DNA of 64,000 nucleotides, from assembly GCA_039025235.1 (NCBI GenBank), contig JBCCOS010000009.1:1-64000 (forward strand), given 5' to 3'. Within the stretch, counting starts at the first letter, position 1. Each line of letters opens with the position of its first letter. Positions 16,729 through 24,401 of this stretch are shown here, piece after piece. The notes below the pieces were generated by a model. It worked only from the letters and a program-made list of their open reading frames with translations. It was not told where the DNA came from and ran no database searches. This DNA is from MED-G105 sp039025235. Lineage in GTDB: Bacteria > Pseudomonadota > Alphaproteobacteria > Caulobacterales > Parvularculaceae. The position numbers and the translations under genes are program-made.

Positions 16729-16828
16729 AGCTTTTCGTGTTCCGATCGAATCGGAACACGGTTCTAGATCTTTGTTTTGTCGAGCTTCTTTGCGGATAAC
16801 CGCACACACTTATCCGCGAAACTCTCTA
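16725..16828 (-). repeat. Type B composite palindromic element, copy B3
   Basis: The first module is CGTGTTCCGAT-CGA-ATCGGAACACG, a perfect 11-bp stem. The second is GCGGATAA (16792-16799), loop CCGCACACAC, TTATCCGC (16810-16817), a perfect 8-bp stem. The ends are cTAGAGC and CTCTCTA. The 10-nt loop is the exact reverse complement of the loop in type A elements although the stem differs. The element overlaps the stop codon of the preceding gene. Confidence 0.9.
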
Positions 16829-16899
16829 ACGCTTTGCGCGTTCCAATAAAATCGAAACGCGGCTCTTAAAGGATCTGCATTGAGACATCAACGATCGGT

Positions 16900-18555
16900 T
16901 TACCCCCGCCAGATTGATTTCCCAGATCCTGGCAATCCAAGCGATTGCCACATCTTGTCGACCCGCTCCACCACTTCATCCGTCATCCGGATCTCCTCGC
17001 CCCATTCGCGATGGGTTTCAGGGGCCATTTTATCTGTCGCATCAAGGCCAATCTTAGAGCCTAAGCCTGATTGAGGACTGGCAAAATCAAGATAATCAAT
17101 GGGTGTATTTTCAATCACGGTAATATCGCGAGCGGGATCCATTTTGGTGGAAATGGCCCACATCACCTCTTTCCAATCCCGGGCGTTGATGTCGTCATCA
17201 ACAACAATGATCCACTTTGTGTACATGAATTGCCGCAAGTAAGACCATGCCCCCATCATGACGCGCTTTGCGTGACCAGGGTACGCTTTCTTTATACTGA
17301 TGACAGCAATACGATAGGAGCATCCTTCTGGCGGCAACCAAAAATCGGTAATTTCTGGAAACTGTTGTTGCAGCAGTGGAATGAAGACTTCATTCAACGC
17401 CTCACCCAGAACACTGGGTTCATCTGGAGGACGCCCTGTAAACGTCGAAAGATAAATCGGATTGCGCCGCATCGTAATGGCGCTCACCGTAAAGACAGGG
17501 AACTGTTCAACGGAGTTATAATAGCCGGTATGATCCCCATAGGGACCTTCATCTGCATACTCCTCAAGCGAGACATGCCCTTCGAGAACGATCTCCGCTT
17601 CGGCTGGCACTTTAATTGGTACCGTCTTACAATTCGCTAGCTCTGCTTTCTTTCCGCGAACAAGACCGGCAAACTGGTATTCCGATAGGGTATCTGGGAC
17701 GGGCGTTACAGCAGCGATAATAACACCCGGATCGGCGCCAAGAACAGCAGCAGCGGGCATCGGCTCAGCCTTGGCTGCGCCCCAACGGCGGTGTTGTTGC
17801 GCCCCACCGCGATGGGCAAGCCAGCGCATGATGGTCTTATTCTTGGCGATCTTCTGCATGCGATAGATGCCAAGGTTAAAGCTATCTTCCCGCGAGTTGG
17901 ACGGCCCCTTCGTGACAATAAGCGGCCATGTGATGAGGGGCGCAGGCTCGCCTGGCCAACAGGTCTGTATCGGGAGCTTACCAAGATCAATGTCATCGCC
18001 CGTCAAGACGATTTCTTGACACGGTGCAGCGCCGAACGCCTTGGTTCCGGGTTTCATTGACAAAACCGTCTTGGCAAGCGGTAAAAGCTCAAGGGCATCT
18101 TTCAAACCGGCTGGCGGTTCTGGCTGGCGAAGAAAGGCGAGCGTTTTTCCAACCTCCCGCAGTCGCCCTGCCGCCCCCGCCAGCGCCGCGCCGTGAAGAG
18201 CTGCCCCACTAAGAGCTGCACCGCTGGGCGCCGCTCCGCCGGACTCCGCTGAGATCGACTGGTCTGCTCTATTGGGTCGATTTGGCGCGCTCTTACTTTC
18301 TGTCGGCTCGCCCATCGTCACCCCAGCCGCAACACGCTCAACGGTGCCGAAGAGATTGACCAGTACCGGGATATCACTCTTGGACCCATCTGGCATGATC
18401 GGGTTTTCAAACAATACAGCCGGGCCTTTTTCCGCGAGGAGACGCGTTTGAATCTCAGTCATTTCAAGAACCGTTGAAACGGGCTGTGACACACGTATGA
18501 GATCGCCGCCCGCTTCCAATTGGTCGAGAAATTCCCGTAACGATTTGTAAGACAT
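16900..18555 (-). CDS. ubiD: UbiD-family prenylated-FMN decarboxylase
   Basis: A 551-residue UbiD/MenD-side decarboxylase family protein. Typical blocks are YKSLREFLDQLEAGGDL at the N-terminus, GPAVLFENP, the LEGHVSLEEYADEGPYGDHTGYYN region with its E-x-x-x-R/E catalytic area, and YLSTFTGRPPDEPSVL. It probably decarboxylates 3-polyprenyl-4-hydroxybenzoate in ubiquinone synthesis using prenylated FMN made by UbiX; another aromatic acid is possible. ATG 18555 follows TAAGGGAA; a longer frame to 18621 adds 22 atypical residues. About residues 84-130 form an insert relative to E. coli UbiD (497 residues), with a five-fold GAAL-type pentapeptide repeat. It stands alone; ubiE and ubiB are 15 kb away. 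Confidence 0.85.
   Translation of the reverse strand: MSYKSLREFLDQLEAGGDLIRVSQPVSTVLEMTEIQTRLLAEKGPAVLFENPIMPDGSKSDIPVLVNLFGTVERVAAGVTMGEPTESKSAPNRPNRADQSISAESGGAAPSGAALSGAALHGAALAGAAGRLREVGKTLAFLRQPEPPAGLKDALELLPLAKTVLSMKPGTKAFGAAPCQEIVLTGDDIDLGKLPIQTCWPGEPAPLITWPLIVTKGPSNSREDSFNLGIYRMQKIAKNKTIMRWLAHRGGAQQHRRWGAAKAEPMPAAAVLGADPGVIIAAVTPVPDTLSEYQFAGLVRGKKAELANCKTVPIKVPAEAEIVLEGHVSLEEYADEGPYGDHTGYYNSVEQFPVFTVSAITMRRNPIYLSTFTGRPPDEPSVLGEALNEVFIPLLQQQFPEITDFWLPPEGCSYRIAVISIKKAYPGHAKRVMMGAWSYLRQFMYTKWIIVVDDDINARDWKEVMWAISTKMDPARDITVIENTPIDYLDFASPQSGLGSKIGLDATDKMAPETHREWGEEIRMTDEVVERVDKMWQSLGLPGSGKSIWRG
18165..18245 (-). repeat. In-frame 15-bp tandem repeat inside the UbiD gene
   Basis: The coding strand repeats a degenerate 15-bp unit about five times, giving SGAAP, SGAAL, SGAAL, HGAAL and AGAAG in succession. 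It sits in a surface-loop position where other UbiD proteins have no such sequence. Confidence 0.75.
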
Positions 18556-18983
18556 CGTGTAAATTCCCTTAAGCGGATACCGATCTGTCGAATGCGGGGC
18601 CGTCGCTCTACAGCGGAGCAATCAAAATTATTACGTAGCGAGGCATAATTCGCCATGGACGAAAAACCAATGCGGCCGTTAGGGCGACAGCTAAGGCGAG
18701 CGACATCAAAAGATCATTTTGCCACGACGTCGCATGAGCATAAGTCCCTTTTTTTATTGCATTTATTCTCATTGAACGGCCCGACTAACGCACCATAAAA
18801 GTGGCATCGAGCGTGTCGATATCGTCCCACAGATAACGCCTTCACGAGTGTCGACCGAGTCTGCGACTGCAATAAACCTGACATAATTAAGAGATCCTTT
18901 TGTCTCACTGCTTTACGATTGGCGCGGAGACCCCTATCGTCGTGTTTGGTGCGGGGTTGTAATTAGAGGCTTTGTAGACAAGC
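18556..18983. other. Divergent intergenic region
   Basis: It separates the minus-strand UbiD gene from plus-strand genes and should hold both promoters. I see no repeat element, RNA or clear operator in it. Confidence 0.4.
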
Positions 18984-19244
18984 GTGCTACCGATATTTCA
19001 TCAGGCTTTGGGGCTCTTCCTTGTTTTAACAGGATTGATTGTTCTTCCTCTACCGATTCCGTTCGGTTTAATTATGATCACCATTGGGTGCGCGCTTCTG
19101 GCACCCTATGTCCCAGCGATCCAAAGATTTGTGCAGCGCCTACGAACCCGCTCCCCGGATTTAAATGCGTGGCTGATGCGATACCGTCGTCGCTTCCCGC
19201 CTATTATCCGCCGCACAATCGCAAAGACGCACCCCAAAAGTTAA
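18984..19244 (+). CDS. Small two-helix membrane protein (PGPGW-like)
   Basis: An 86-residue protein with a hydrophobic N-terminal half: two close membrane helices around residues 5-25 and 27-45, joined by LPLPIPFG. A basic cytoplasmic tail follows (RRRFPPIIRRTIAKTHPKS). The layout resembles the PGPGW family of small putative transmembrane proteins, though here the motif is PIPFG. The function is unknown. The only in-frame start near the N-terminus is GTG 18984; an AGAGG lies about 15 nt upstream, further than usual. It precedes the glutamine amidotransferase gene by 65 bases on the same strand. Confidence 0.6.
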   Translation: MLPIFHQALGLFLVLTGLIVLPLPIPFGLIMITIGCALLAPYVPAIQRFVQRLRTRSPDLNAWLMRYRRRFPPIIRRTIAKTHPKS

Positions 19245-19309
19245 TTCATTAACGGCGCCGGCTTACCTTAGTAGGGCGGCTGCATGCCAACTCTTAAGAT
19301 GGGTGACCT

Positions 19310-20020
19310 ATGCGAATCGCGATCCTCGAGGCCGGTGAACCACCGCACCCTCTTCCCCAGAAATACCCAGGGTACGGCGCCATGACAGAACGCATGCTGT
19401 CATCCGTTGACCCAAACATGACGTTTGAACACCGCAAGATTTTTGCCGGTGAAGCCCTTCCTGCGCTGAGTGACATTGACGGAGCCTTAATCACAGGCTC
19501 GCCTGCCGGGGTTTATGAGGGGCATGATTGGATTCCACCGCTTGAGACCTTCATAAGAGAGTGTTCAACGGTAAAGCGTCCACTATTTGGAATTTGTTTC
19601 GGCCATCAAGTGATGGCACAGGCCCTTGGCGGAAAAGTGGAGCAATCGAATAAAGGGTGGGGTGTTGGCGTGCATCGCTATCGTCTCAATCAGCCCGCCT
19701 CATGGATGGAACCGACGCTAGGAGAAATCGCCTGCGCTGTTTCCCATAAGGATCAAGTTCTGGAGCGACCGGAAAACGCCCAATGCTTTGGTGGATCGGA
19801 CTTTTGCGAAAACGGCGTCCTCGTTTATGAAAATGCTCCATTGGCATCTTTCCAAATGCATCCTGAGTTTGAACACGGGTTTGCCGAAGAGCTTGCCGAG
19901 GCGCGAAAGGACAGAATTGGTCACGATTTGATCAGCGAGGCACGCACCAGTTTGAAAGGGCATAGCGACCGCAACACAATGGCCCGCTGGATCGCGCAAT
20001 TCTTCACTGAAAACACTTGA
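19310..20020 (+). CDS. Type 1 glutamine amidotransferase
   Basis: A 236-residue class I glutamine amidotransferase domain protein. The nucleophile elbow is GICFGHQVMAQALGG with Cys96; the other triad members are His184 and Glu186 in FQMHPEFEHG. DGALITGSPAGVYEG matches the oxyanion-strand region. It resembles stand-alone GMP-synthase-like amidotransferases that transfer ammonia to an unknown acceptor or hydrolyse gamma-glutamyl compounds. ATG 19310 starts close behind AAGATGGG. It is followed directly by a 3 x 17-bp tandem repeat. Confidence 0.85.
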   Translation: MRIAILEAGEPPHPLPQKYPGYGAMTERMLSSVDPNMTFEHRKIFAGEALPALSDIDGALITGSPAGVYEGHDWIPPLETFIRECSTVKRPLFGICFGHQVMAQALGGKVEQSNKGWGVGVHRYRLNQPASWMEPTLGEIACAVSHKDQVLERPENAQCFGGSDFCENGVLVYENAPLASFQMHPEFEHGFAEELAEARKDRIGHDLISEARTSLKGHSDRNTMARWIAQFFTENT

Positions 20021-20071
20021 TTGCTTGTATCGCCAGATTTCTTGTATCCCCAGCTTGCTTGTATCGCCCGG
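20021..20071 (+). repeat. Tandem repeat, 3 x 17 bp, just after the amidotransferase gene
   Basis: TTGCTTGTATCGCCAGA, TTTCTTGTATCCCCAGC and TTGCTTGTATCGCCCGG follow one another, beginning at the first base after the stop codon. Confidence 0.8.
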
Positions 20072-20145
20072 CAAAGTCTTTCAACGCTTAACGTGCCCCC
20101 AGTTCACATAGTAATGGATGTCAAGTTCGCTGGATTCTTTGTTTT

Positions 20146-20193
20146 GAGCACCTTAGACGATCTTACCTTGAACCTATTTGACGATCCGGTGCC
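20146..20193 (+). repeat. Type E repeat, decayed copy E3
   Basis: It shares the GACGATCTTACCTTGAACC core with E1 at 7763 and keeps only short complementary ends (GCACC/GGTGC). Confidence 0.55.
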
Positions 20194-20248
20194 AGAGAAG
20201 ACCTGATCAGTTTCATATCCCCGCTTGCAGTGCGCCGCGGAGGCACTT

Positions 20249-21604
20249 ATGTCGGAGGGTATGGATGATCAAAAAGCCTCTGACCTACTCACCTCACTCA
20301 TCGAACACGCCAATAAAAGTGGGGCCGATGCGTCCGATGCGGTGCTCTTTAATAGCGTGTCCCATGGCATCTCCTGGCGTCTTGGCAATCTTGAAGATGT
20401 TGAGCGTTCCGAATCGATCGACCTCGGCGTGCGCCTTATATTCGGCAAGCGATCCGCGAGCGTTTCTACGACCCAGGCGGATAAGACCGGCGTTGCCGAT
20501 CTAGTTGAACGGTGCGCCGCGATGGCAAAAGCAGCGCCTGAGGATCCTTATGTTGGCTTAGCGCCCGCTGATCGCCTCGCGAAAGCGCCCTTCCCGGACC
20601 TTGATCTTGGCGACTTTGAAGATCCGGGTACAGACGCGCTGAAAGAGCGTGCAAAAATATGCGAAGAGGCGGCCCTTTCTGTAAAGGGCGTTGCAAATTC
20701 ATCCGGCGCCGGCGCTAGTTATGGCGAAGGGCGCAAATGGATGATGACCTCACACGGGTTTTTCGGCGGCACGGGCGGGGCCAGTCATTCCGTATCCGTC
20801 AGCGTCCTCGCTCAAGATGATAATGGCATGGAGCGTGATTATGATTACGACTCCAAAACGCATTATTCGGATATGCGTGACCCGTCAGCAATTGGACTGA
20901 GTGCCGGTGAACGTGCCGTGAAGCGGCTATCACCGCGCAAGGTCAAAAGCCAACAAGCGCCGGTCATATTTGATAAGCGTTTATCGGCCTCCCTTGTTGG
21001 ACATTTGTCCGGTGCCATCAATGGGGGAGCAATCGCGCGCGGCGTTAGTTTTCTAAAAGACAAATTGGGCGAGCAACTCTTCTCGGACAATATCGTGATC
21101 ATAGATGACCCTTTTATAAAGCGCGGTCATGGTTCGCGCGCCTTTGATGGCGAGGGTATCAAACCAGAGGCGCTCAAAATTATCGACAAAGGCGTCCTTA
21201 CAACGTGGATTTTAAATTCAACGCACGCGCGTCAACTTAATCTTGAGACCAATGGTCGTGCAACCCGCGGGACAAGTGGCGGCCCAGGGGCGTCGACAAC
21301 GAATTGTTACTTACAAGCAGGGTCCCTATCGCGCGAAGAATTATTGCGCGAGGCAGGAAATGGACTTCTCGTCAGTGAAATGTTCGGCCCGCAAGTAAAT
21401 CCCAATACAGGTGATTATTCCGTAGGCTGCTCTGGCTATTGGATTGAGGACGGATTACTGGCCTACCCAGTCAGTGAAATCACGATTGCCGGTAACCTCT
21501 TAGAAATGTTTAAAGCCCTGCGGCCAGCTGACGATCTGGAGTTTAGAAGTTCAACCAACGCCCCCACCGTCTCAGTGGGCGTTATGACCATTGCTGGCGA
21601 CTAA
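20249..21604 (+). CDS. pmbA: TldD/PmbA-family metalloprotease, PmbA subunit
   Basis: A 451-residue protein of the TldD/PmbA (modulator of gyrase) family. The N-terminal domain includes SHGISWRLGNLEDVERSES, which matches the family's ADAVLV-type strand. The C-terminal domain has LLVSEMFGPQVNPNTGDYSVGCSGYWIEDG, the conserved block near the catalytic site of the TldD partner. In E. coli, TldD-TldE(PmbA) cleaves peptides such as microcin precursors and CcdA; PmbA itself lacks the metal-binding HExxxH, and none is seen here. No tldD is in this window. ATG 20249 follows GGAGG (20239-20243); an upstream TTG in frame is less likely. Confidence 0.92.
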   Translation: MSEGMDDQKASDLLTSLIEHANKSGADASDAVLFNSVSHGISWRLGNLEDVERSESIDLGVRLIFGKRSASVSTTQADKTGVADLVERCAAMAKAAPEDPYVGLAPADRLAKAPFPDLDLGDFEDPGTDALKERAKICEEAALSVKGVANSSGAGASYGEGRKWMMTSHGFFGGTGGASHSVSVSVLAQDDNGMERDYDYDSKTHYSDMRDPSAIGLSAGERAVKRLSPRKVKSQQAPVIFDKRLSASLVGHLSGAINGGAIARGVSFLKDKLGEQLFSDNIVIIDDPFIKRGHGSRAFDGEGIKPEALKIIDKGVLTTWILNSTHARQLNLETNGRATRGTSGGPGASTTNCYLQAGSLSREELLREAGNGLLVSEMFGPQVNPNTGDYSVGCSGYWIEDGLLAYPVSEITIAGNLLEMFKALRPADDLEFRSSTNAPTVSVGVMTIAGD

Positions 21605-21944
21605 GTTGCCGTAGCGTTAAAGACGGTAATTTTCATCTATAACATCAGTACAGGGCGTAATGGCGGCGGTTAGTTGGGAGTATCGAACACCATTACGCTG
21701 TCGCCTTTGATGAAACCGAGGTGACCAATTACATGGTCGGAATCAACGTCATTGCGCTCCATAAATTGGGAAACTGTCTAGGTTGGCACAATGTTGTGGC
21801 GTTCGATCATTCGAGCGACCCTGTAGAGAACAGTGCCAAAACCGCCCCTAATAGCCGAGAGATTGATCTAATTAATGATCGAGTACTGCAGGAGCAAAGT
21901 GTGCTATAAGCAGCCGCGTTCTCAGAGCATCTTGAGGAGAATTC
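21605..21944. other. Intergenic region, nothing clear
   Basis: Apart from GAGGAG before the next gene I see nothing to call. A 62-codon frame from GTG 21721 has no recognisable sequence and I do not annotate it. Confidence 0.4.
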
Positions 21945-22280
21945 GTGCAAGTCAAAGTAAAAAATGGGACGCTTGTCCTTCGAAGCTTAATCACGCCGCT
22001 TGCAATTGGTTATTTTATTGGTTGGGGGATATTAGTACTTCCGATGCTTCTGTTGATGCTCCCAATAATGATGTTTTCGCCGGGCGTCGAAGGCCAAGAC
22101 GGACAGTTGGTAACCGGTCCGATCGAGATTCTTATGATGGTTGCACCGATGTTTCTGATGATGCCAATCATTCTGTTATTTCAAGGATTTATGCTAGGCA
22201 GCTTCATTGTGCTTGGCCTTTGGCTCTATCGAAACAAAAGGGAAATCATCGTTGTAGAGACGAAGGACAGCACGAGCTGA
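21945..22280 (+). CDS. Hypothetical inner-membrane protein
   Basis: A 111-residue protein, probably with two membrane helices (about residues 17-45 and 62-92) rich in Met and Leu, and a short charged C-terminus (NKREIIVVETKDSTS). I know no family with certainty. GTG 21945 is preceded by GAGGAG (21934-21939), a strong ribosome-binding site, which supports a real gene. It lies upstream of the DUF4170 gene on the same strand. Confidence 0.6.
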   Translation: MQVKVKNGTLVLRSLITPLAIGYFIGWGILVLPMLLLMLPIMMFSPGVEGQDGQLVTGPIEILMMVAPMFLMMPIILLFQGFMLGSFIVLGLWLYRNKREIIVVETKDSTS

Positions 22281-22372
22281 CGAACAAAATGAGTGGAACT
22301 TGAGTTCTATTGAGAGAAGAGATTGACTTTTCCTGAGCCATTAGAAAACAGGGAACTAAAAAGTACGACATT

Positions 22373-22603
22373 ATGGAAAAACAACTTCTGCATTTGGTGT
22401 TTGGCGGTGAGTTAGAAAACCTTGAAGAGGTTCAGTTTAAGGATCTCTCCAATCTTGATGTTGTTGGCATTTATCCAACCTACGCAGACGCCGAAAAAGC
22501 GTGGCGCGCAAAAGCGCAAGCAACCGTCGATAACGCGGCGATGCGGTATTTCATTGTCCATTTACACCGTCTGCTCGATCCCGATGGGGACGGAAAGTTC
22601 TAA
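22373..22603 (+). CDS. DUF4170 protein
   Basis: A 76-residue protein matching DUF4170, a small family confined mostly to Alphaproteobacteria. Typical features are LHLVFGGEL near the start, the VVGIYPTYADAEKAWRAKAQ block, and the C-terminal YFIVHLHRLLDP. The function is unknown. In other Alphaproteobacteria it is often beside lipid A/Kdo genes. Here it is 5 nt upstream of the tyrosine phosphatase gene, so the two are probably co-translated. Confidence 0.85.
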   Translation: MEKQLLHLVFGGELENLEEVQFKDLSNLDVVGIYPTYADAEKAWRAKAQATVDNAAMRYFIVHLHRLLDPDGDGKF

Positions 22604-22608
22604 ACTAA

Positions 22609-23316
22609 ATGGTATCTGAAGCAGGCAAAGAGTTTTCTCGCGAGCAATTTCAAACGCCGGCGGGACGCCGCAGGGCGTGGCGCAATTTAATCCTGACGGA
22701 CCATGGTATTCTCCGGTCATTCTATGACAACACCCATGCTGTTGTGGAAGGCCGGATGTGGCGGACCTATCAACCAGGACCAAAACGCCTCTATCGATGG
22801 AAACAAAAAGGCATTAAAACCGTCATTAATCTTCGTGGTAGCAAGCCCTCTGGCTTTTTACGCCTTGAAGAAGAGGCGTGCGAAAAGCTTGGGCTTCACC
22901 TCGAAACGTTCCGTGCCTATTCACGCGATGCGCCATCGATAGAAATTCTACACAGCGCACGGGCCCTGTTTGAAAGGATTGAGTATCCAGCGATCATGCA
23001 CTGCAAATCGGGGGCGGACCGCGCTGGTCTTATGTCAGCGCTTTACCTATTTTACCAGGAGGGAACGGCGCTCGATGAGGCATTGCAACAGCTGTCGCTA
23101 CGCTATGGCCATGTGCGACACGGCAAGACGGGCGTGATCGATTACGCGTTTCAGCTTTATCTCAGTTATGCGAATGAAAACCGTATCGCGTTAAACGATT
23201 GCGATGCCTTTCTTGACTGGGTTGATACACGCTATGATCCCGTGAAGACAAAAAACGACTTTCAATCCACCTGGTGGGGGACACTATTGACGGAACGTAT
23301 TCTCCGGCGGGAGTAA
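22609..23316 (+). CDS. Tyrosine/dual-specificity protein phosphatase
   Basis: A 235-residue cysteine-dependent phosphatase. The P-loop is MHCKSGADRAG with Cys132 and Arg138 (CX5R). The general-acid region could be the FRAYSRDAPS segment before it. GIKTVINLRGSKPSGF near residue 70 is typical of the bacterial dual-specificity-like group. The substrate could be a phosphoprotein, or a lipid or sugar phosphate such as a Kdo-lipid A precursor; the sequence does not decide. It follows DUF4170 with a 5-nt gap and is followed at once by repeat A5. Confidence 0.82.
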   Translation: MVSEAGKEFSREQFQTPAGRRRAWRNLILTDHGILRSFYDNTHAVVEGRMWRTYQPGPKRLYRWKQKGIKTVINLRGSKPSGFLRLEEEACEKLGLHLETFRAYSRDAPSIEILHSARALFERIEYPAIMHCKSGADRAGLMSALYLFYQEGTALDEALQQLSLRYGHVRHGKTGVIDYAFQLYLSYANENRIALNDCDAFLDWVDTRYDPVKTKNDFQSTWWGTLLTERILRRE

Positions 23317-23329
23317 GGCCAAAAATAAT

Positions 23330-23430
23330 AAAGCATTTCCGAGCCAAGTGTGTGCGGTTGGCGTTAAGGAAATGCGAAAAATCAAAAACTTAAAGCGCCC
23401 GTCTGATTCCAATTTAAACGGAGGCGCTTT
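23330..23430 (+). repeat. Type A dispersed palindromic element, copy A5
   Basis: A full copy with TA at both ends (aaTAAAGC, GCTTTAg), loop GTGTGTGCGG and inner arms GCCAA/TTGGC. It begins 13 bases after the phosphatase stop codon. Confidence 0.9.
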
Positions 23431-23540
23431 AGGTCAGGGATCCGTCGACTTACGTGCGTCGTAAATGAAAACAGTTTTGGAAAACAGCGGCGCTTTGACT
23501 TGTTGATAGGGCCGATCATTAGTCTGTCGGGAGAAATACC

Positions 23541-24329
23541 GTGTCTTTGAAGCCAACACTAAAGCATTTCCAGCTCAAATGGTTACCGGTTGAGCATCAG
23601 GAAATGCCTAAAATCAAAGACCTAACGCTGTTCAGCGACGCGATTTTGGACGCAAAGGCCTTAGCATTGCTGACCGCGAGTATTCTCCTCACGGCATGCG
23701 GTGGGGCTCAAGAATCGCGTGGCACCAGTACTGAGGAACAAAGTGTCGAGGCAGCGCAAAATAGTGTCAGCACCGTTGCCACAGTTGCCGAAAGCTCGAT
23801 GCCAAAAGACGCACCTTGGACATTAGTCAGTGATGCGTCACACGTGGCTTTTGGTTCAATTAAATCAGATTTAATTGGCGAGGCGCATCGGTTTGAGAAT
23901 GTTACGGGCAAGGTTGATCAGACTGGCGCCGCACGGATCGAGATTGACCTCGCTTCGGTGGAGACGAATGTAGAAATCCGGAATGAACGCATGCGCGATA
24001 TGCTGTTCGAAGTAGAAAAGTTTCCAAACGCCATTGTAACCGCGAACATCGACATCGACTCGTTCGCGGACCTCGCTATCGGCGAAAAGCGGTTAAGCGA
24101 ACCAGATTTGACTTTATCCCTACACGGTGTTGAAGCACCCGTTTATGCGTCGCTATCGGTGACACGCGTGGCTGAAGACCGACTTCTAGTGGCAACCGAA
24201 GCCCCGCTGTTTATTGCCGCAGAAGACTTTGAGTTAGGTGCAGGCATTGACGCCTTAAGAGAAGCGGCAGGCCTTCCATCGATAACACCGGTCTCGCCAA
24301 TAACAGTGTCGCTTCTATTCGAACAGTAA
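23541..24329 (+). CDS. YceI-family lipoprotein with repeat-derived N-terminus
   Basis: The C-terminal part (about residues 90-262) is a YceI lipocalin-like domain, with WTLVSDASHVAFGSIKSDLIGEAHRFENVTGKV as its first strands and IDLASVETNVEIRNERMRDMLF as the family signature. YceI proteins bind isoprenoid-like lipids in the periplasm. A lipobox, LLTAC with Cys53, follows a short hydrophobic stretch (36-50), so it should be a lipoprotein. GGGAGA lies just before GTG 23541, so translation probably starts there. Residues about 8-33 are then encoded by an imperfect dispersed repeat, giving a signal sequence with an unusually long leader. An alternative start is TTG 23646, which would give a normal lipoprotein signal. 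Confidence 0.8.
   Translation: MSLKPTLKHFQLKWLPVEHQEMPKIKDLTLFSDAILDAKALALLTASILLTACGGAQESRGTSTEEQSVEAAQNSVSTVATVAESSMPKDAPWTLVSDASHVAFGSIKSDLIGEAHRFENVTGKVDQTGAARIEIDLASVETNVEIRNERMRDMLFEVEKFPNAIVTANIDIDSFADLAIGEKRLSEPDLTLSLHGVEAPVYASLSVTRVAEDRLLVATEAPLFIAAEDFELGAGIDALREAAGLPSITPVSPITVSLLFEQ
23561..23638 (+). repeat. Type A variant element (A6) inside a coding region
   Basis: The outer arms AAAGCATTTCC and GGAAATGC are conserved, but the inner stem is GCTCAA/TTGAGC with a different loop. The second module is shortened to CGCTG-TT-CAGCG. The inner stem stays paired despite differing from the GCCAA/TTGGC of other copies. The element lies between the start codon and the lipobox of the YceI gene. 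Confidence 0.75.
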
Positions 24330-24401
24330 TTTTGATCAGTATACACTTATCGGAAAAGCTAACGGCAAATGTTGGTCGTGGTAAGACGACATTCTTCCGA
24401 C

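Noticed and set aside
21721..21909. 62-codon frame with GTG start and GAGG close by
   Set aside because: The ribosome-binding sequence is too close to the start and the product matches nothing I know.
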